Origin: Holothuria scabra
Lineage: Eukaryota > Echinodermata > Holothuroidea > Aspidochirotida > Holothuriidae
Length of the DNA stretch: 64,000 nucleotides
Reading direction: 5' to 3'
Assembly (NCBI GenBank): GCA_037179385.1
Contig: CM074188.1
Span: 28,189,594-28,253,593 of the forward strand
Program-made: the position numbers and the translations under genes
The notes under the pieces: model-generated
Told to the model about the DNA's origin: nothing
The model's database searches: none
Seen by the model: the letters and a program-made list of their open reading frames with translations, nothing else
Shown here: positions 24,969-36,024 of the stretch, piece after piece
How the letters are laid out: every line of letters begins with the position of its first letter
Numbering within the stretch: the stretch's first letter is position 1

Positions 24969-25122
24969 GGGAGATGCTCACTGTTTAACAAGGTGTTTCT
25001 TGATCGGCTGTTGTCATTTTATTGTATCAATTGTATTCTTTGTTCGGGTTAGGGATTAGGTTTGATTATGGTTATCGTTAGCCAGTAAGGAAATTTCTTA
25101 TTAAACAGTGCGAAACGCCCCT
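24969..25122. mobile_element. 155-bp-type hAT MITE, copy 1
   Basis: GGGAGATGCTCACTGTTTAA at the left and TTAAACAGTG...CGCCCCT at the right are inverted. The copy at 60091-60245 has the same ends and interior (GATTAGG, CGTTAGCCAGTAAGGAAATT). The flanks CATCAAAG and TATCAAAT are compatible with a decayed 8-bp duplication (6 of 8). Confidence 0.7.
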
Positions 25123-25372
25123 TATCAAATGACGATGTGTAGAACTTGAAATTGGAATATATTTTCTCAAACATAAAAATAGTTCTAGGTCCATGCTTTG
25201 CATACTAACATGTAAAGTAAATCGCAAAGTATTGCAAAGTATATTGAACAGAAAAAAATGAAAAGGGAATTTTGAGAATCTGTTCAAAAAACAAAGTATT
25301 TTCCACTATACTTCTCGTTCGAAAAAAGTGATTCAAGAACCACTTGGGTTGACAATAAAAAGAGTCTCTTAC

Positions 25373-25685
25373 CAATTTTACAGCCTGTGTTTGTATACGA
25401 ACTCTCAATGTTTTTTGTAGGATGTTTTCTCTTTGATGGAATATTAGTGCCTTGTCTGTGTAAATGAATGCATTTTGCATGGATTTTGAAAAAAAAAGTG
25501 GTTGATTCCGATTCAAATAAATTCTTATGAAGTATTGATACGACACTAAGCGCGTTTCGCTGACATCAAAGTGATATAATGTTCTAACGTTTAATGATCC
25601 GTTTTTTCCCACAAAGTGTACCGTAAGTTTTATTGATTCATTACACAACAAATTGCAGGATGACTTAAGGGCATTACATAAGTTT
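25373..25685 (-). other. Unrecognised open segment with splice-like ends
   Basis: This lies in a 174-codon minus-strand frame, the longest in the window that is not a simple repeat. A candidate acceptor (CGTCCAG|A, weak pyrimidine tract) and a good donor (AAATTG|GTAAGAG) bound 104 codons in phase 2-0. The peptide alternates hydrophobic and polar residues like beta strands (SIKLTVHFVGKNGSLNVRTL near residues 17-36; LRVRIQTQAVKL at the end) and has three Cys near its start. I do not recognise a family. Entry phase 2 would fit the exit phase of the FN3 exon at 35238, but 10 kb separates them. An open frame this long is expected about once by chance here. Confidence 0.2.
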
Positions 25686-25689
25686 CTGG

Positions 25690-26252
25690 ACGCGATTCTC
25701 ATACAAGAAACATTCATAGGCCTATGCAATAAGGAATCTTACTTGTAATGGGATATTGTTTTGATTTAACAAGATTGATCGGTTGTTGATATGTTGAATT
25801 GGGCTTACCACGTTCTTTTGTGACCTCAATACAACCGGGACCTGTAACTGCGTTATCAATTGTGAGAAGCACTCTCAGATCCCCGGGCAGAGGGGAGTCA
25901 AATGCGCGGCGTCATATTCGTTCAAGCCTGTTCCGCAGGTGTGTTTAAGTTCCATAAATGATTCGCTAGAGCAACTATCACTTTTAAAACACTTTGATCA
26001 CATTGACCAAACTATGGGCCAACCATGCACCCAGATTTGGTCAATCAGTTTTGACTAAACTATGGTCAAATTTGACCACTCTTTGGTCAAATTTGAACAA
26101 TGAGTAGTCAAATTCGTCCACAGTTTAGTCAAAATATTTGATCAATTTTGGTTCGGTGCATAGTTGGCCAAATTGTTAGTGAATTAGACAAATGTTTTTG
26201 TACAATGTAGTAGGTGCAGCTTTGGTGCAAAGTTTATGAAGTTTGTGCCAAT
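25690..26252. other. Gene-free interval with TTGACCAAA-word element
   Basis: No gene. 25990-26180 is made of repeated TTGACCA/TGGTCAAATTTGACC words, one of several short self-complementary word clusters in the window (also near 3.5, 20.7 and 21.3 kb). Confidence 0.45.
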
Positions 26253-26627
26253 CACGAACTTATATACATGGACAGAGTGTGCGTCCTATCCGTAGATCGT
26301 CGCCACCGACTGGTACAAAAAGGTGCACCAAGACGGCCGTTGTAAAGCTACGATTCGTGTAATTTGACGAGGACATTTTTAAACCAAATATAAACTTAAA
26401 TGGGAAACAATATCATACTACTGCAATACGTGAAGTGATTTTAACCTTACCTTGCCATATTTAAAAAAAATATTTCAACTTTCTTGTAAAATCTGGGAAT
26501 TTACTTGAGCAAGTTCAAACTCTCACAAAAAAACATAGCAGACGGCCATCTTGGTGCGCTTTTTTTCACACGAACAGTAGCGACAATCACCGTGCAGTGT
26601 GCTCTGTCCATGTATAGGAAGTCCGTG
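26253..26627. mobile_element. hAT MITE (ACATGGACAGAG family), copy 1
   Basis: The terminal inverted repeats are CACGAACTTATATACATGGA at the left and CTCTGTCCATGTATAGGAAG then TCCGTG at the right. The flanking 8-bp duplication GTGCCAAT is exact (26245-26252 and 26628-26635). The interior, including CAAGACGGCC and CAGACGGCCATCTTGG, is shared with the copy at 38716-39131. It has no coding capacity. Length 375 bp. Confidence 0.9.
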
Positions 26628-26635
26628 GTGCCAAT

Positions 26636-28230
26636 ACAGAAAATGTTAAGTTGACGCGAACATTGACCGACGTGACCGACGTTGCTTGAGAGGGATTAAA
26701 GGGTCCATCTTACAATTGATAAGTGCATTACGGGAAACAACTATGCGAGGTAAGGAGGTGACAATTTTAAACAAAAGAACTACTTGATTATAATACTTGA
26801 CGATGTGGTAGAAGCTAGTGGTTTACTGCTTTGTTCTGTCCATATTCCCGAAAAAAAAAAAAAAAATACGGAGTTCAAATTTGAAACTTGGATTACCCCA
26901 AATCATTGTTTTGTCATTTCCATCAAATATGTCTGTAGTCTTTGAGATTCATGCCCCTGAAGAGAGTGTCATGGTTGTAAATAACCTCATACTTGTTGTC
27001 ACGCGTACGACAAAACAGTTAATCCATGCATTCCAGTTTTTTGTAACAGGTGCGTGACAAGGAGTCCGTCTCCTTCCGAGCAGGGATGTGACACTTCTCT
27101 GTTTCTAGATCATCCCATTTTACCAAGAATGCCCGGCTGTATCATAACTGTCGTAAATGTCACAAAGCGTCATCCTGTCCCGTAGAAGCACATGGTTGTG
27201 CAGGAGCGGCGATTCAATGAAGGGGGGGGGGGCATAGGGGCAATCGCCACTACAATGTAAATATTGGGGGCTAATTAATTCAAGCAGATTAAAAAAGATC
27301 AGGCGCAATAAACAAAATAAAACATTGTGGTTATTTAAATGACTTTAGGGCTCGTGCAAAACGTAAATTGGAGTGAGTTTGCATGTCAACCTGGGTGTCC
27401 AAGTTTGTTAGTGTATGTATTCGTGTGTGTTTGCGTTCGTACGGGAGTGTTTTACTGGTTGTTGGAAAACTTTTGCCCCCAACCAACAAACCAAATATAC
27501 GTCCCCGTGGTTGTGTTGAATTCGGCTATAATTTCGTCGAAGGTGTTGGGCAAAAAAGCTGTCCAAATAGTGACACCTTGAAAACAGAACTTGCTTCATT
27601 ATGGAATAACTTCGAAGTTCAAAGATCTTGATTTAGTAGTTGCAATGTGTCTTTGGAAGCTAATGTAAGGTAACTGTGCACAGTTACCCTAAAAAAAAAT
27701 CACCTGAAAACACATCACTCTAGAAATTGACAGTTTCCTTTAAGGTAGTTTGAAGGTAATTACAGTCCCTAGTTTTAGTCCATTCCCTAGATTTGAACGT
27801 CAAAGGTTTTACCATGGGAAAAATATATATTTTCCATTCATGCCTTCTTGCCAATGCCTACGGTCAGCTGATGTATTTGCACATAGCCTTAGAATGTTAG
27901 TAGGAGCTGATGAATCGATTGGGTCCTTTCAAATTAGCCAATCAGTCTGAACATCACTGATGGTGTAACTGAAGGACGTCATAATGTGATCATTTTGCCT
28001 CTTTACGAGATGAAGAAAACGGGGAAAATGTGCGAATAAAGTACTGATCAAACTCCAGTGCATGGATTCTGTCTATGTAAATTACACTAATGATGAGCCT
28101 TGAATCAAGCGATTGTTCTCAGGCTAGGAAAAGTCCTCATTTAGCTAATTATAGGATGAGACACATGGGAAAGGGGCATTGTTCTTATCCTGTGACTGAA
28201 TATGCATACACATAATCATATCGCACTTGT
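26636..28230. other. Gene-free interval
   Basis: No gene supported. The stretch around 27200-27350 (11-G run, GGGGCAATCGCC, TTTAGGGC) is a diverged repeat matched at 28535-28695 and in part at 19703-19770. Three overlapping open frames at 27340-27630 show no family signature. Confidence 0.45.
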
Positions 28231-28234
28231 TGGT

Positions 28235-28385
28235 TTAGGTTAGTTTAATAACCTTCTGGCTTAATTTAGCCGACACCACGACCTTTTCCAGTTGTGGGGG
28301 GGGGGGGGGGGGGGACTGGATTTTTATCACTATTCCATTGTTTATGTCATTTGGCAAACTAGACAAAAAAGTGTTTCACGTGACT
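28235..28385 (-). mobile_element. tRNA-SINE 3' fragment with 19-G run
   Basis: Shares ACGACCTTTTCCAGTTGTGG and CTATTCCATTGTTTATG with the minus-strand SINE copies. It is interrupted by the longest G tract in the window (28296-28314). Confidence 0.45.
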
Positions 28386-28534
28386 TCACAAGTGGTAGGC
28401 CATGCCTACTCCTGGGCAAATATCAAAATTGTTTAACTGCAATCGGGGAGTTGTAAGGGACACTCCCTGCTGCAACAGTCACTCACGTGAGTCGTCAGCT
28501 ACATCTTCATCCTTGGACTTCCAGGCAGGCGCGT

Positions 28535-28695
28535 CGATCCTGGTGGCCATAGCGGGAGGGGGAGGGGGGGCAATCGCCCTATCAATGAAAATACTAGGGA
28601 CAAGCGGATCCTTTAGCCCCCAATAATTCAGGCCGATTTTTCAAAAGAAAACAGACAGAATAAACAAAATGAAATATTGTAGTGTACTGGTGACT
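28535..28695 (+). repeat. Diverged G-rich repeat matching 27.2 kb
   Basis: GGGGGGCAATCGCC, then AATGAAAATACTAGGG, GAATAAACAAAATGAAA and GACTTTAGGGC recur in the same order at 27222-27355. DNA element type unknown. Confidence 0.45.
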
Positions 28696-29099
28696 TTAGG
28701 GCCTCCAGAACATGTCAATTTAAGCCTACTTCAAAAACATACTGTTCAAAATGAGGAATTATCGAAAAACATTGCTCTAAAACCGGTTTTGGACACGGTT
28801 TAAAAGGATCACTGGGATTGTAGCTCATGTAGGGTAACGTAAATGGGGCAAATGAAATTGCTCTTATTTTCCTTACACCGTGACGGAAGGATGTTTCATC
28901 TTATGTTTCTGTTTTGAATTTATCGAAAGAAACCGTTGATTTCAACCAATTGGAGCTGATCCAGGAATTCTTGTGGAGGGGCCTGATACCCCATGATCAG
29001 CACGTGCTTGCGGATGGAATTTCTCATTCATTATAGGAGGAGTCCGACCAAGGGAGGGACCAGCCTCTGGCTCGTTTGAGAGAGGGATGGCATTTTTGG

Positions 29100-29225
29100 C
29101 CGGAGGCAGAATGTGCTTTTATGCTGCTCAAAAGACTATCGAAGCGGGGTGCCAGTTGGCGTGGAACGTAAAGAAAATTTGACACACAGTCGGAAAAGGT
29201 ATTTCTCAGGTTGCGAGTGGAATCA
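29100..29225 (+). mobile_element. Fragment of GCGCCACC-core DNA element
   Basis: AAAAGACTATCGAAGCGGGG, TGCCAGTTGGCGTGGAACG and ACACAGTCGGAAAAGG match the family core (compare 0.57 and 42.0 kb). Confidence 0.45.
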
Positions 29226-32066
29226 AATTAATCGCTAGTTTGAATAGTTTCATGCAAAAAAAAAAGGATCAGAAATTAATCAGACAGAACGTACCACTAT
29301 CATTTTTGGGGAAAAACTTTGGGCACTGTTATGCACATTTAGTGTCGCAATCTTCATTTGTTGTGAAGGAAGGGGTCGCATAATGTCATAATTTTGTGTA
29401 TGATAGGGCATATACGGTACGAAGCGTAGTGCCTCTAGTGCCTCAGCTAACCCAGAGGGAATTGCTTGCCGAAAATACCTGAAAGATCCCCGGAAATAAC
29501 ATTTCCGTGCAGATTTATGTGGATTTTGTTCTACTTATACTTAACCTTACACCACCGTTGCAGATAAATATCTCGTAAAAACGCTGAAGTTAAAATTTTT
29601 ATTTCGAGTCAACTTATGATTCGGGAAAAATTGATTTTTTTTTTGTTAATTACCTACCCCCCTATTACCCCTAAAAAATGTCCTAGAAAAACATTTAAGT
29701 TAATTTATAATTGAGGTCAAACGATGAGATTGAACACGCTTATAAGAGATTTCTATGTATCTAAAGACTGACCATGTTTTGTTGAACTAGAAATGATCGC
29801 CCGAATTTTTCCAGACCCTACCCGAAATTCAGGTATTGCGGAAGTGTGGGGTGCAGTCTTCCCCCTGCACCCCTGCTATGTATGACAATGGTTTAGACCT
29901 TTGAAATCATTCTATTTCCATTTTATCTGAAAACGTGAAACTATTGATATTTCTATTAATAAGCAACAATTGAAGATATTACAACATGATGTACCAAGCA
30001 AGATGTCCAAATAACCTATCTGCAAAAGTAAAAAATTAAGCAGTGGAAAATTTTAAGGAAGAGGAAATGCCGGCTGCTCGCCCTCTAAATTTGCCCATGA
30101 CCAAAGATTAAAGACGAAGGAGTCGGACTCAGAAGGGGTCCGAATTGTAATCGCCGGCCTAAGGGAGGGAGGTATGGGGAGAGTGTTTTCAACTTCAGCG
30201 GCCCTGAAATGCAATTTGGTGTATTTTAGCATATGAAAAGACAGAATTTTCTGCAATGATGAAAATGGATGGGAATTGCACAAAATTTAGGCTTGAAATT
30301 ATAAACGTTTTTTATCTAAGTATTGGGGGACTAACCGGTAGTTCCGTCCCCATTATATTCACGGGGAGGAGGGCAAGAGATACAACAGCCCTGCGGGCAA
30401 GTTCGTTTAGTAAGTTGCTCAACCGGAGCATGCTTAAGTGCGACCGACTTCGTCGGCTGGTCAACCAAAGTTCGTGGCAAGAACATAGTACTTAGTGGAA
30501 GGAAAACCATATCACCAGGAGGAAATTTGCCCACGTAAATCGAGCTGGATTTGTTCCTATTGTTAAAAAATTCTAAAAGGTCTTTGCTGTCAAAGTGAAA
30601 TGAGAAGTTGGCTGATTCACAGGATGGGTAAGTCAAAAAACTGTTAAATGTTGTGAGAATCTGGAAGTAGAGATCCTGTGTTTCCCAAAGTTTTATAACA
30701 AAAAGGGTGAATCACTTCCGACTTAATTCTGTTTTTGACTTACATCTAAGGGTGGGAAGTGGGGGTATTTGTAAACCAAGTAGGAAGTGGGAGTATTTGT
30801 AAACCAAGGTGATGGGACAGGATGAGAAGCAAAACTTTCCCTAATTGGGGGATAAGTTCTGAGGAAATGTTTAATAACAGTGTGCTGATGGAGATGGTTC
30901 TTACTCTAATTGGGGAGAAATTCTAAGAAACTATTTAATAACATTCTGCAGGTGCAGTTGAAGTTGAGTTCAGTAACCTAGTTCACTAAATGAGTGCCGT
31001 GTGGGTAAGTCCCAGCCAATCAGAAAAAGTTTTATATCACTCTAACCAATGAATGAGTAGTATGTTTCTCTGTGTCTAAGAGTATGGTGGAGGAAAGAAG
31101 TTGTAGAGTTGAGAAGTTAGAAATTTAGGATGATTCATTAAAGATCTAGACCTCAGAGGGAGAAGAAGCAAATCGACTAAGTACGTAATTACTGTCGATA
31201 ACTGCTGGCAATTTGGGCTATTTTCAGGAGGGAAAAACTGGTGAATTTTAAAGAGGAGAATTTCTCGGTGAGCACATTTTCATTTTAGTACACCAGGAGA
31301 ATTTGGGACAGGGACTAACATGTCTTACTCTGGCCTGGTAAGATTTAATTTTATAGCTTTTAGTTAGGGACGGATTTGTGAAACTTAGCAGAGCAGGGCA
31401 ACGCTCAGTTTTGTTACTTTCAAAGGGGGTCTTTCAGCTTTAGAAACTTAGGCTAAATTGGGATCCAAAACCAGTCATGTACTTCCGTGATAGGAAAGCT
31501 TTTAATGCCTGGCATTCAAAATCATTATGAGTTTATCTGAAGCTCTAAGGATATAATTGGGGATGTAATTTCAGGCAACAGATGGAAGGGAACTAGATTT
31601 ACTGGGTTTTCTGCAACCAAGAAGAGGTTTTGTGAGATCCCTTGTACGATGTTCATGTATCGAGAAGAAGAAGAAGCTGGTGAAGATTTCGATTCTTGAA
31701 CGCCAGCTTGAATAAAAGAAGTAATACCTTAAAATACTTGTTCTCGGTTTATTTAAGTCATAATGTGTCATGTTTAAATTTAGTTTTGGCAGCTGCAAGG
31801 GATTACCAGGATACCTCCACACCCTCACCATAACTCTACTACCCCTACCCCAGGGCTTACCCAGAAGCACCTGCAACCCCCCTCCCCCCTACATGCATCG
31901 ACAATTGAAGGAAGACTTGGGGGCCGGCGACGCAACACTATCCAAATATGAATCACAACGGTTCACAGCATCTTGAATATAGAGGCTGTCTGCCATTCCA
32001 TGAACCAAGACTGGTTGTCAACTCTTCAAAAAGGAAGTTTGTTTACACAGGCAACCTCTATTGTGT
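29226..32066. other. Gene-free interval, possible solo LTR
   Basis: No supported gene. 30760-30810 has a short direct duplication (GGAAGTGGGAGTATTTGTAA). From about 30650 to 31780 the sequence is purine-rich on the plus strand, starts TGTTGTGAG and has a polyadenylation-like AATAAAAGAAGTAA (31710) followed by TTGTTCTCGGTTTATT. This is suggestive of a lone retroelement LTR, but I see no internal region, second copy or target duplication. Confidence 0.3.
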
Positions 32067-32074
32067 CTGGCGGG

Positions 32075-33133
32075 CAGTGACCTAGCTAGGGGGGGGGGGG
32101 GCGCCACCTCTGGGGGGGGGGGCGCCAAATCGAGATCAGTTAAAAAGTGTTGGATCTATCATTTGCATTGATATAGCAATTTCATCTTTTAATAAAATAA
32201 TTTAGAAATATTGACACAATTTAATGTCAATCTAAACTAGAGAAGTGGCAAATGAACGCATAAATCGGCAACAATCCACCACGTTTGGCGAGAATTCTCG
32301 CTGGCTGACGAGATGATGAGGGTGATGAAAAATGCTGTCGATAGGCTAATGGCGGAGATCAACCGAACGGAGAGACTACACAATCTGGATTGCAGATTTG
32401 CATTTCTTCTAGACATGAATGTTTTAATAGGCTCAGATGAAGAAGAAAAAGTTGCTCAATTAAAGGAAAATTGAATTCGCGTGGGAAAATTTTACAACGA
32501 TGATTAAGATGGAATCGAGCTATTTAATGATGTGATCATCGGGATTGTAGAATGTTTTTTAAAGACAGAGAGGGTACTACTATTACAAATGCAATGGACC
32601 TGCTAAAGTTCATTGTTCAATACGGTGATGACTCTGTTTTCCCAAATTTGCGAGTTGCTATTCAGATTTTGCTCACTGTGGCTAATTCCGTAGTTATAGT
32701 TGTGAACGGTCTTTCAGAGTTAAAACTTATTCTCCCTTATCTCAGAGCCACCATGGGACAGCCAAGACTAACTGCATTGACAATCCTCAGCATCGAGTCT
32801 GAGGAAACCAGTACATTAGATTTTGATGATGTAATCGATATATTCGCAGAAGCAAGAACACGAAAGGTGAGCCTGTAATTAACTGCTGTTTTAATTCATC
32901 GTCATTTAAGTAAATAAATCAAGTAACGTAAAAAATTCCAGTAAATCAATACATTGTGTCTGTGGTTTTAAACATGAATAATGCAATCATTGAAGTCCTT
33001 TGGGTCAGACTTTAACATTTGTTCTATTTAAGATCTTGAGTGGTGTAAGTTTTCATAACATACCCCCGAAGATGGGGGTAGGGCTCCAATTTCGTTTCTT
33101 GCTCCGGGCGCCCAAACCCTAGCTACGCCCCTG
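32075..33133 (+). mobile_element. Decayed hAT-family DNA transposon, 1.06 kb
   Basis: The left end CAGTGACCTAGCTAGGG and the reverse complement of the right end, CAGGGGCGTAGCTAGGG, form a terminal inverted repeat. The flanks CTGGCGGG (32067-32074) and CTGCCGGG (33134-33141) are an 8-bp target duplication with one change. Inside is a broken transposase C-terminal region, and two G tracts sit next to the left end (32089-32101, 32112-32122). The copy is internally deleted and cannot mobilise itself. Confidence 0.9.
32307..32878 (+). pseudogene. hAT transposase C-terminal remnant (ZMYM1-like)
   Basis: The first segment, 32307-32474, reads DEMMRVMKNAVDRLM, NRTERLHNLDCRFAFLLDMN and a DEEEKVAQLKEN end, then stops. 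After an in-frame stop and a frameshift near 32570 a second segment (to 32878) reads VFPNLRVAIQILLTV, ELKLILPYLRATMGQPRLTA, LTILSIE and LDFDDVIDIFAEARTRKV. This order matches the hAT dimerisation region seen in transposases and zinc finger MYM-type 1-like proteins. The usual motif after LLT (serine, phenylalanine and lysine-rich) is replaced by unrelated residues. The protein is C-terminal only and dead. Confidence 0.85.
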
Positions 33134-33252
33134 CTGCCGGGATCAAGTGATGGGGCTATACACCTGTTCAGTATACACGGTACTTGACCATTCAAAATAG
33201 AAAACTAGAACTGCATTTGCTTGCAAATACACAGAATTGTAGTGTGTGTTAG

Positions 33253-33476
33253 ACGTGTTCGGCCTTTTGGCTAAGATCATGTGTAGTATCTGTTCTTTTC
33301 ATCCAGTCAAGAATGGAGCCATACATGACAGACCAATGATGAAAATGGTCTGAAGGCCGCGAGGCTGGTCGTTAAGTGTTGTCCTTCAGTGGACGTAATA
33401 GCTTCTTCGGGAAGCAGTATCAAGTTTGGTTTCGCCGAACGGCCCTTTGCCAGAGGGTCGGGAGGACTTTAGAAAA
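33253..33476 (+). mobile_element. U2 snRNA-derived SINE, copy 2 (best preserved)
   Basis: TCGGCCTTTTGGCTAAGATC followed by ATGTGTAGTATCTGTTCTT matches U2 snRNA nt ~9-47 with one difference in 39, including the branch-site pairing GTAGTA. Then comes the shared non-U2 body: GAATGGAGCCATACATGACA, GACCAATGATG, GGTCTGAAGGCCGCGAGG, GGTTTCGCCGAACGGCC and the 3' block CAGAGGGTCGGGAGGACTTT, followed by AGAAAAAG. The 3' block is shared with copy 3. Confidence 0.85.
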
Positions 33477-33479
33477 AGT

Positions 33480-34682
33480 TCTTGCAGTAAATACATTATG
33501 TCAGTTTTAAGTTAAAATTTAGGAGTTGCTCATGATGGGAAGAGGGGCTGTTGTTTCGTTTCGACCAGCTCTCCTCTCAACCCTATTTCTTTGATAGTAC
33601 AAGGCTGGACCAGTTGTCACCCATGCAGCTCCCTGGCTGGACGCAAAAAGAGTTGATAGGAGAATTTCCAATTATGAAAATCCGGACCTTGTATCCTATA
33701 CTAATAGAATACGAGTCAGTCTCTAGCTTTATTGTGAGGCATATTTGTCAACACTGAGGCAAGTGCTGAGTAGCCTACTTAGCCATATGATATGCTCTGT
33801 CGAATTAAGTTACGGTACGCGCAGGAAATGAATTGTGAGCCGTACAAGGCTTCACAAAAGAAATTGTCAGTCTGCCACTAACGCCAAGATTGTAGTGAGG
33901 CGCACTACAATAATTCAGATTTTTAGGGATTTTGACATTGCGAACATGCTATTGTTCATTTGGTTGGATGAAAAGACACACCTGAGGTGTAAGGATAACC
34001 GTCCTCCTAAAGCATATATTTAAAATTAACTTTTCATAAGTTTCGGTGGCAAAGGGCAAGGGGTTTCGGGCCCCTGAACCCTACCTGATCCGCTCCCGAG
34101 GATGGGCAAGAGTTAACATTTTACAAGTCGTCGTCAAAGTAACCGAACCATTCAGCCCGTTGCAGAGATCATCGCTCTAGAAAAGGACAAGATATTCACA
34201 CATTTAAACAAACCACATGCAAAAAGACACTTTTTATTTACTAGATCAAAGTAGGGAGCTTCATTGCAGTTTTTTGTAATCGGTGTATGTAACGACAACC
34301 AAGGTTCTCTTTTCAAAATGGGAGAGCGGAAAGTTAATGTTGCTATGCAATAATCTAATTGCGCTTCGACTTAAAGTCACCCTTTTCTAGTAGAGGTGAT
34401 CGTGTCTTGTTGGTCGTAATAGATTATAAAAAGTCGAGCCAAAACTTGTTAAAACTTTTTAACATTATTGTGTTTTTTTCAACAATGTAAAAACAATTTT
34501 AGTCACACTTTGGCAACTATCACGTATTTAAGAAATTAATACGTAGTTATTCTTGCTGCTTAAATATTTTAGTCACATATAGATAACTTTTAATATAAAT
34601 AAATTTTAACAACTTTTAATGTTTATTTTAATCATAACTTTTATTTTGTAATTTTAATTTCTATTATTTCAATATTAAAGTT
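33480..34682. other. Gene-free interval
   Basis: AT-rich with short open frames only. No repeat family recognised apart from its neighbours. Confidence 0.5.
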
Positions 34683-34933
34683 CAAGAGCAGCCACCCCAA
34701 ACTTACTTTGAAGCAACACGTAAATATCATAATTTTCATCTTACTTCTCCCCAACGTATCTTCAATCATATTCTATTCTATGACCTCAATACTTCATTTC
34801 CTAAGGTGAAACAAGCAGTTACTTGGTACTAAATTTCACATTTAGAGAGAAAATGTTGTCACATGAATCTCAAAAACCAATCATAAAACAGGACAGTTTA
34901 CTACACTACTTTAAATTGAAGTGACTGCTCTTG
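34683..34933. mobile_element. MITE with CAAGAGCAGTCAC ends, copy 1
   Basis: CAAGAGCAGCCACCCCAAAC at the left and GTGACTGCTCTTG at the right are inverted repeats. The related copy at 59028-59270 has matching ends and length. Interior AT-rich and non-coding. Confidence 0.65.
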
Positions 34934-34960
34934 CCCTAAAATTTTAATTTTTAGTTTTAC

Positions 34961-35138
34961 TTTTAATTTTAAATTTGAACAAATTTCAATAAAATGTAGT
35001 CATATCTTTCAAATGTCATGTATTTGGGACATATACATGACGTTATTATTTTTAATTTTAAATTTGAATAAATTTTAATAAAATGTAGTAACATCTTTCA
35101 AATTTCATGTATTTGGGACTTATACGTGACGCTATTTT
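34961..35138. repeat. Tandem duplication, 89-bp unit
   Basis: Two copies (34961-35049, 35050-35138) starting TTTTAATTTTAAATTTGAA and sharing AATAAAATGTAGT, ATCTTTCAAAT and TCATGTATTTGGGAC with scattered substitutions. Confidence 0.8.
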
Positions 35139-35237
35139 TGCTGTTAATATATATCAGTGAAAATTTAAGTCAAACAGCCAAAAAATCTTCGGTCTGGTTC
35201 TAAATGCTTAATCGAACCTTACATAAATGTCATCTAC

Positions 35238-35517
35238 TGAAAAGTAAATGGAACACTAGAGAATGGTCCTTGTTTTTTGCTGGTATAAGCCCGCACATTG
35301 AAGGTAAGGTGACTTCCAACTGCGAAGTCTTTTAAAGGAACTCTTGTCTCTTTCCCTTTTGTTGTTCGATAGAAAGATTTTTTTTTGTCTTGAAGGACAA
35401 AATATCCATACTTAACAATTTTTCCATGCCTCTTGTAGCAAGGCGGCTCGTCCCATTCAAAAGTAACCACGCCCTTTTTTCTAGAATGTTCTCTCACATT
35501 TTGTGGTTCTTCCGGAG
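35238..35517 (-). CDS. FN3 domain exon (most 3' exon seen)
   Basis: Acceptor TTTTACCAG|CT and donor TTTTCA|GTAGAT; phase 1 in, phase 2 out; 93 codons plus 2 nt. The peptide starts APEEPQNVREHSRKKG, has the FN3 core Trp at residue 22 (VVTFEWDEPP), a strand C Tyr pair at about 37-39 (IVKYGYFVL), and the LxxF/Y turn at 62-65 leading into HLTFNVRAYTSKKQGPFSS. This is a complete FN3 sandwich of about 90 residues. The frame stops (TAG) directly after the proposed donor, so splicing there, or an unspliced terminus ending in PFTFQ, are the two possibilities. The MITE at 35609-35824 lies 90 bp upstream in the intron. Confidence 0.8.
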
Positions 35518-35608
35518 CTGGTAAAATATAGAAAGGATCTCATTTTAAGACAGCAACTGAGGGCATATTATAAATATTTTGGTTGTGTTTGGTTGGTATG
35601 TTCATCTT

Positions 35609-35824
35609 CACTCTTTAAACACCGGGGTTTTACGGATCGGTGTTCTATTTTTCAAACACAATCCTGGTTAAATTTTCAAGCAAGTCCTGGTTAAACTAAC
35701 ACAAATTTTGTTTAAAGTAATTAGGATTTGAGTTATATTTTGACTTGGAACTTTAACCAGGATTGTTTTGGAGAACAAACAACACCGACTCCTGGTTAAA
35801 TTTAACCCCGGTGTTTCAAGAGTG
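35609..35824. mobile_element. Common-ends MITE with TCCTGGTTAAA words, copy 1
   Basis: CACTCTTTAAACACCGGGGT at the left and CCCCGGTGTTTCAAGAGTG at the right are inverted. The interior repeats ATCCTGGTTAAA-like words in both orientations. The copy at 42567-42806 has the same plan. It lies within the FN3 gene intron. Confidence 0.75.
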
Positions 35825-35889
35825 TATAGTTCTGTAGTCTGTAAACATTTGATCTTACCTGATTGCGTAATAACTTTGCTTGTCGCAAG

Positions 35890-36015
35890 CGTTAACCCAT
35901 TGGGAAAACAAGCAAGTGAATTCTGAACACCAGCCAGTGAGCCGCAACTGGGAAAAAGGCCGTGGACCGCTCGACTTAACCAGTTGGTCAGAGACTGGGA
36001 CGTAAAACTCCACAC
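35890..36015 (+). mobile_element. tRNA-SINE 3' fragment
   Basis: CATTGGGAAAACAAGCAAGT, GCCAGTGAGCCGCAACTGGG, AAAAAGGCCGTGG and GACTGGGACGTAAAACTCCA match the SINE body and 3' end. The tRNA-like head is absent. Confidence 0.6.
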
Positions 36016-36024
36016 CAGAGTGAA

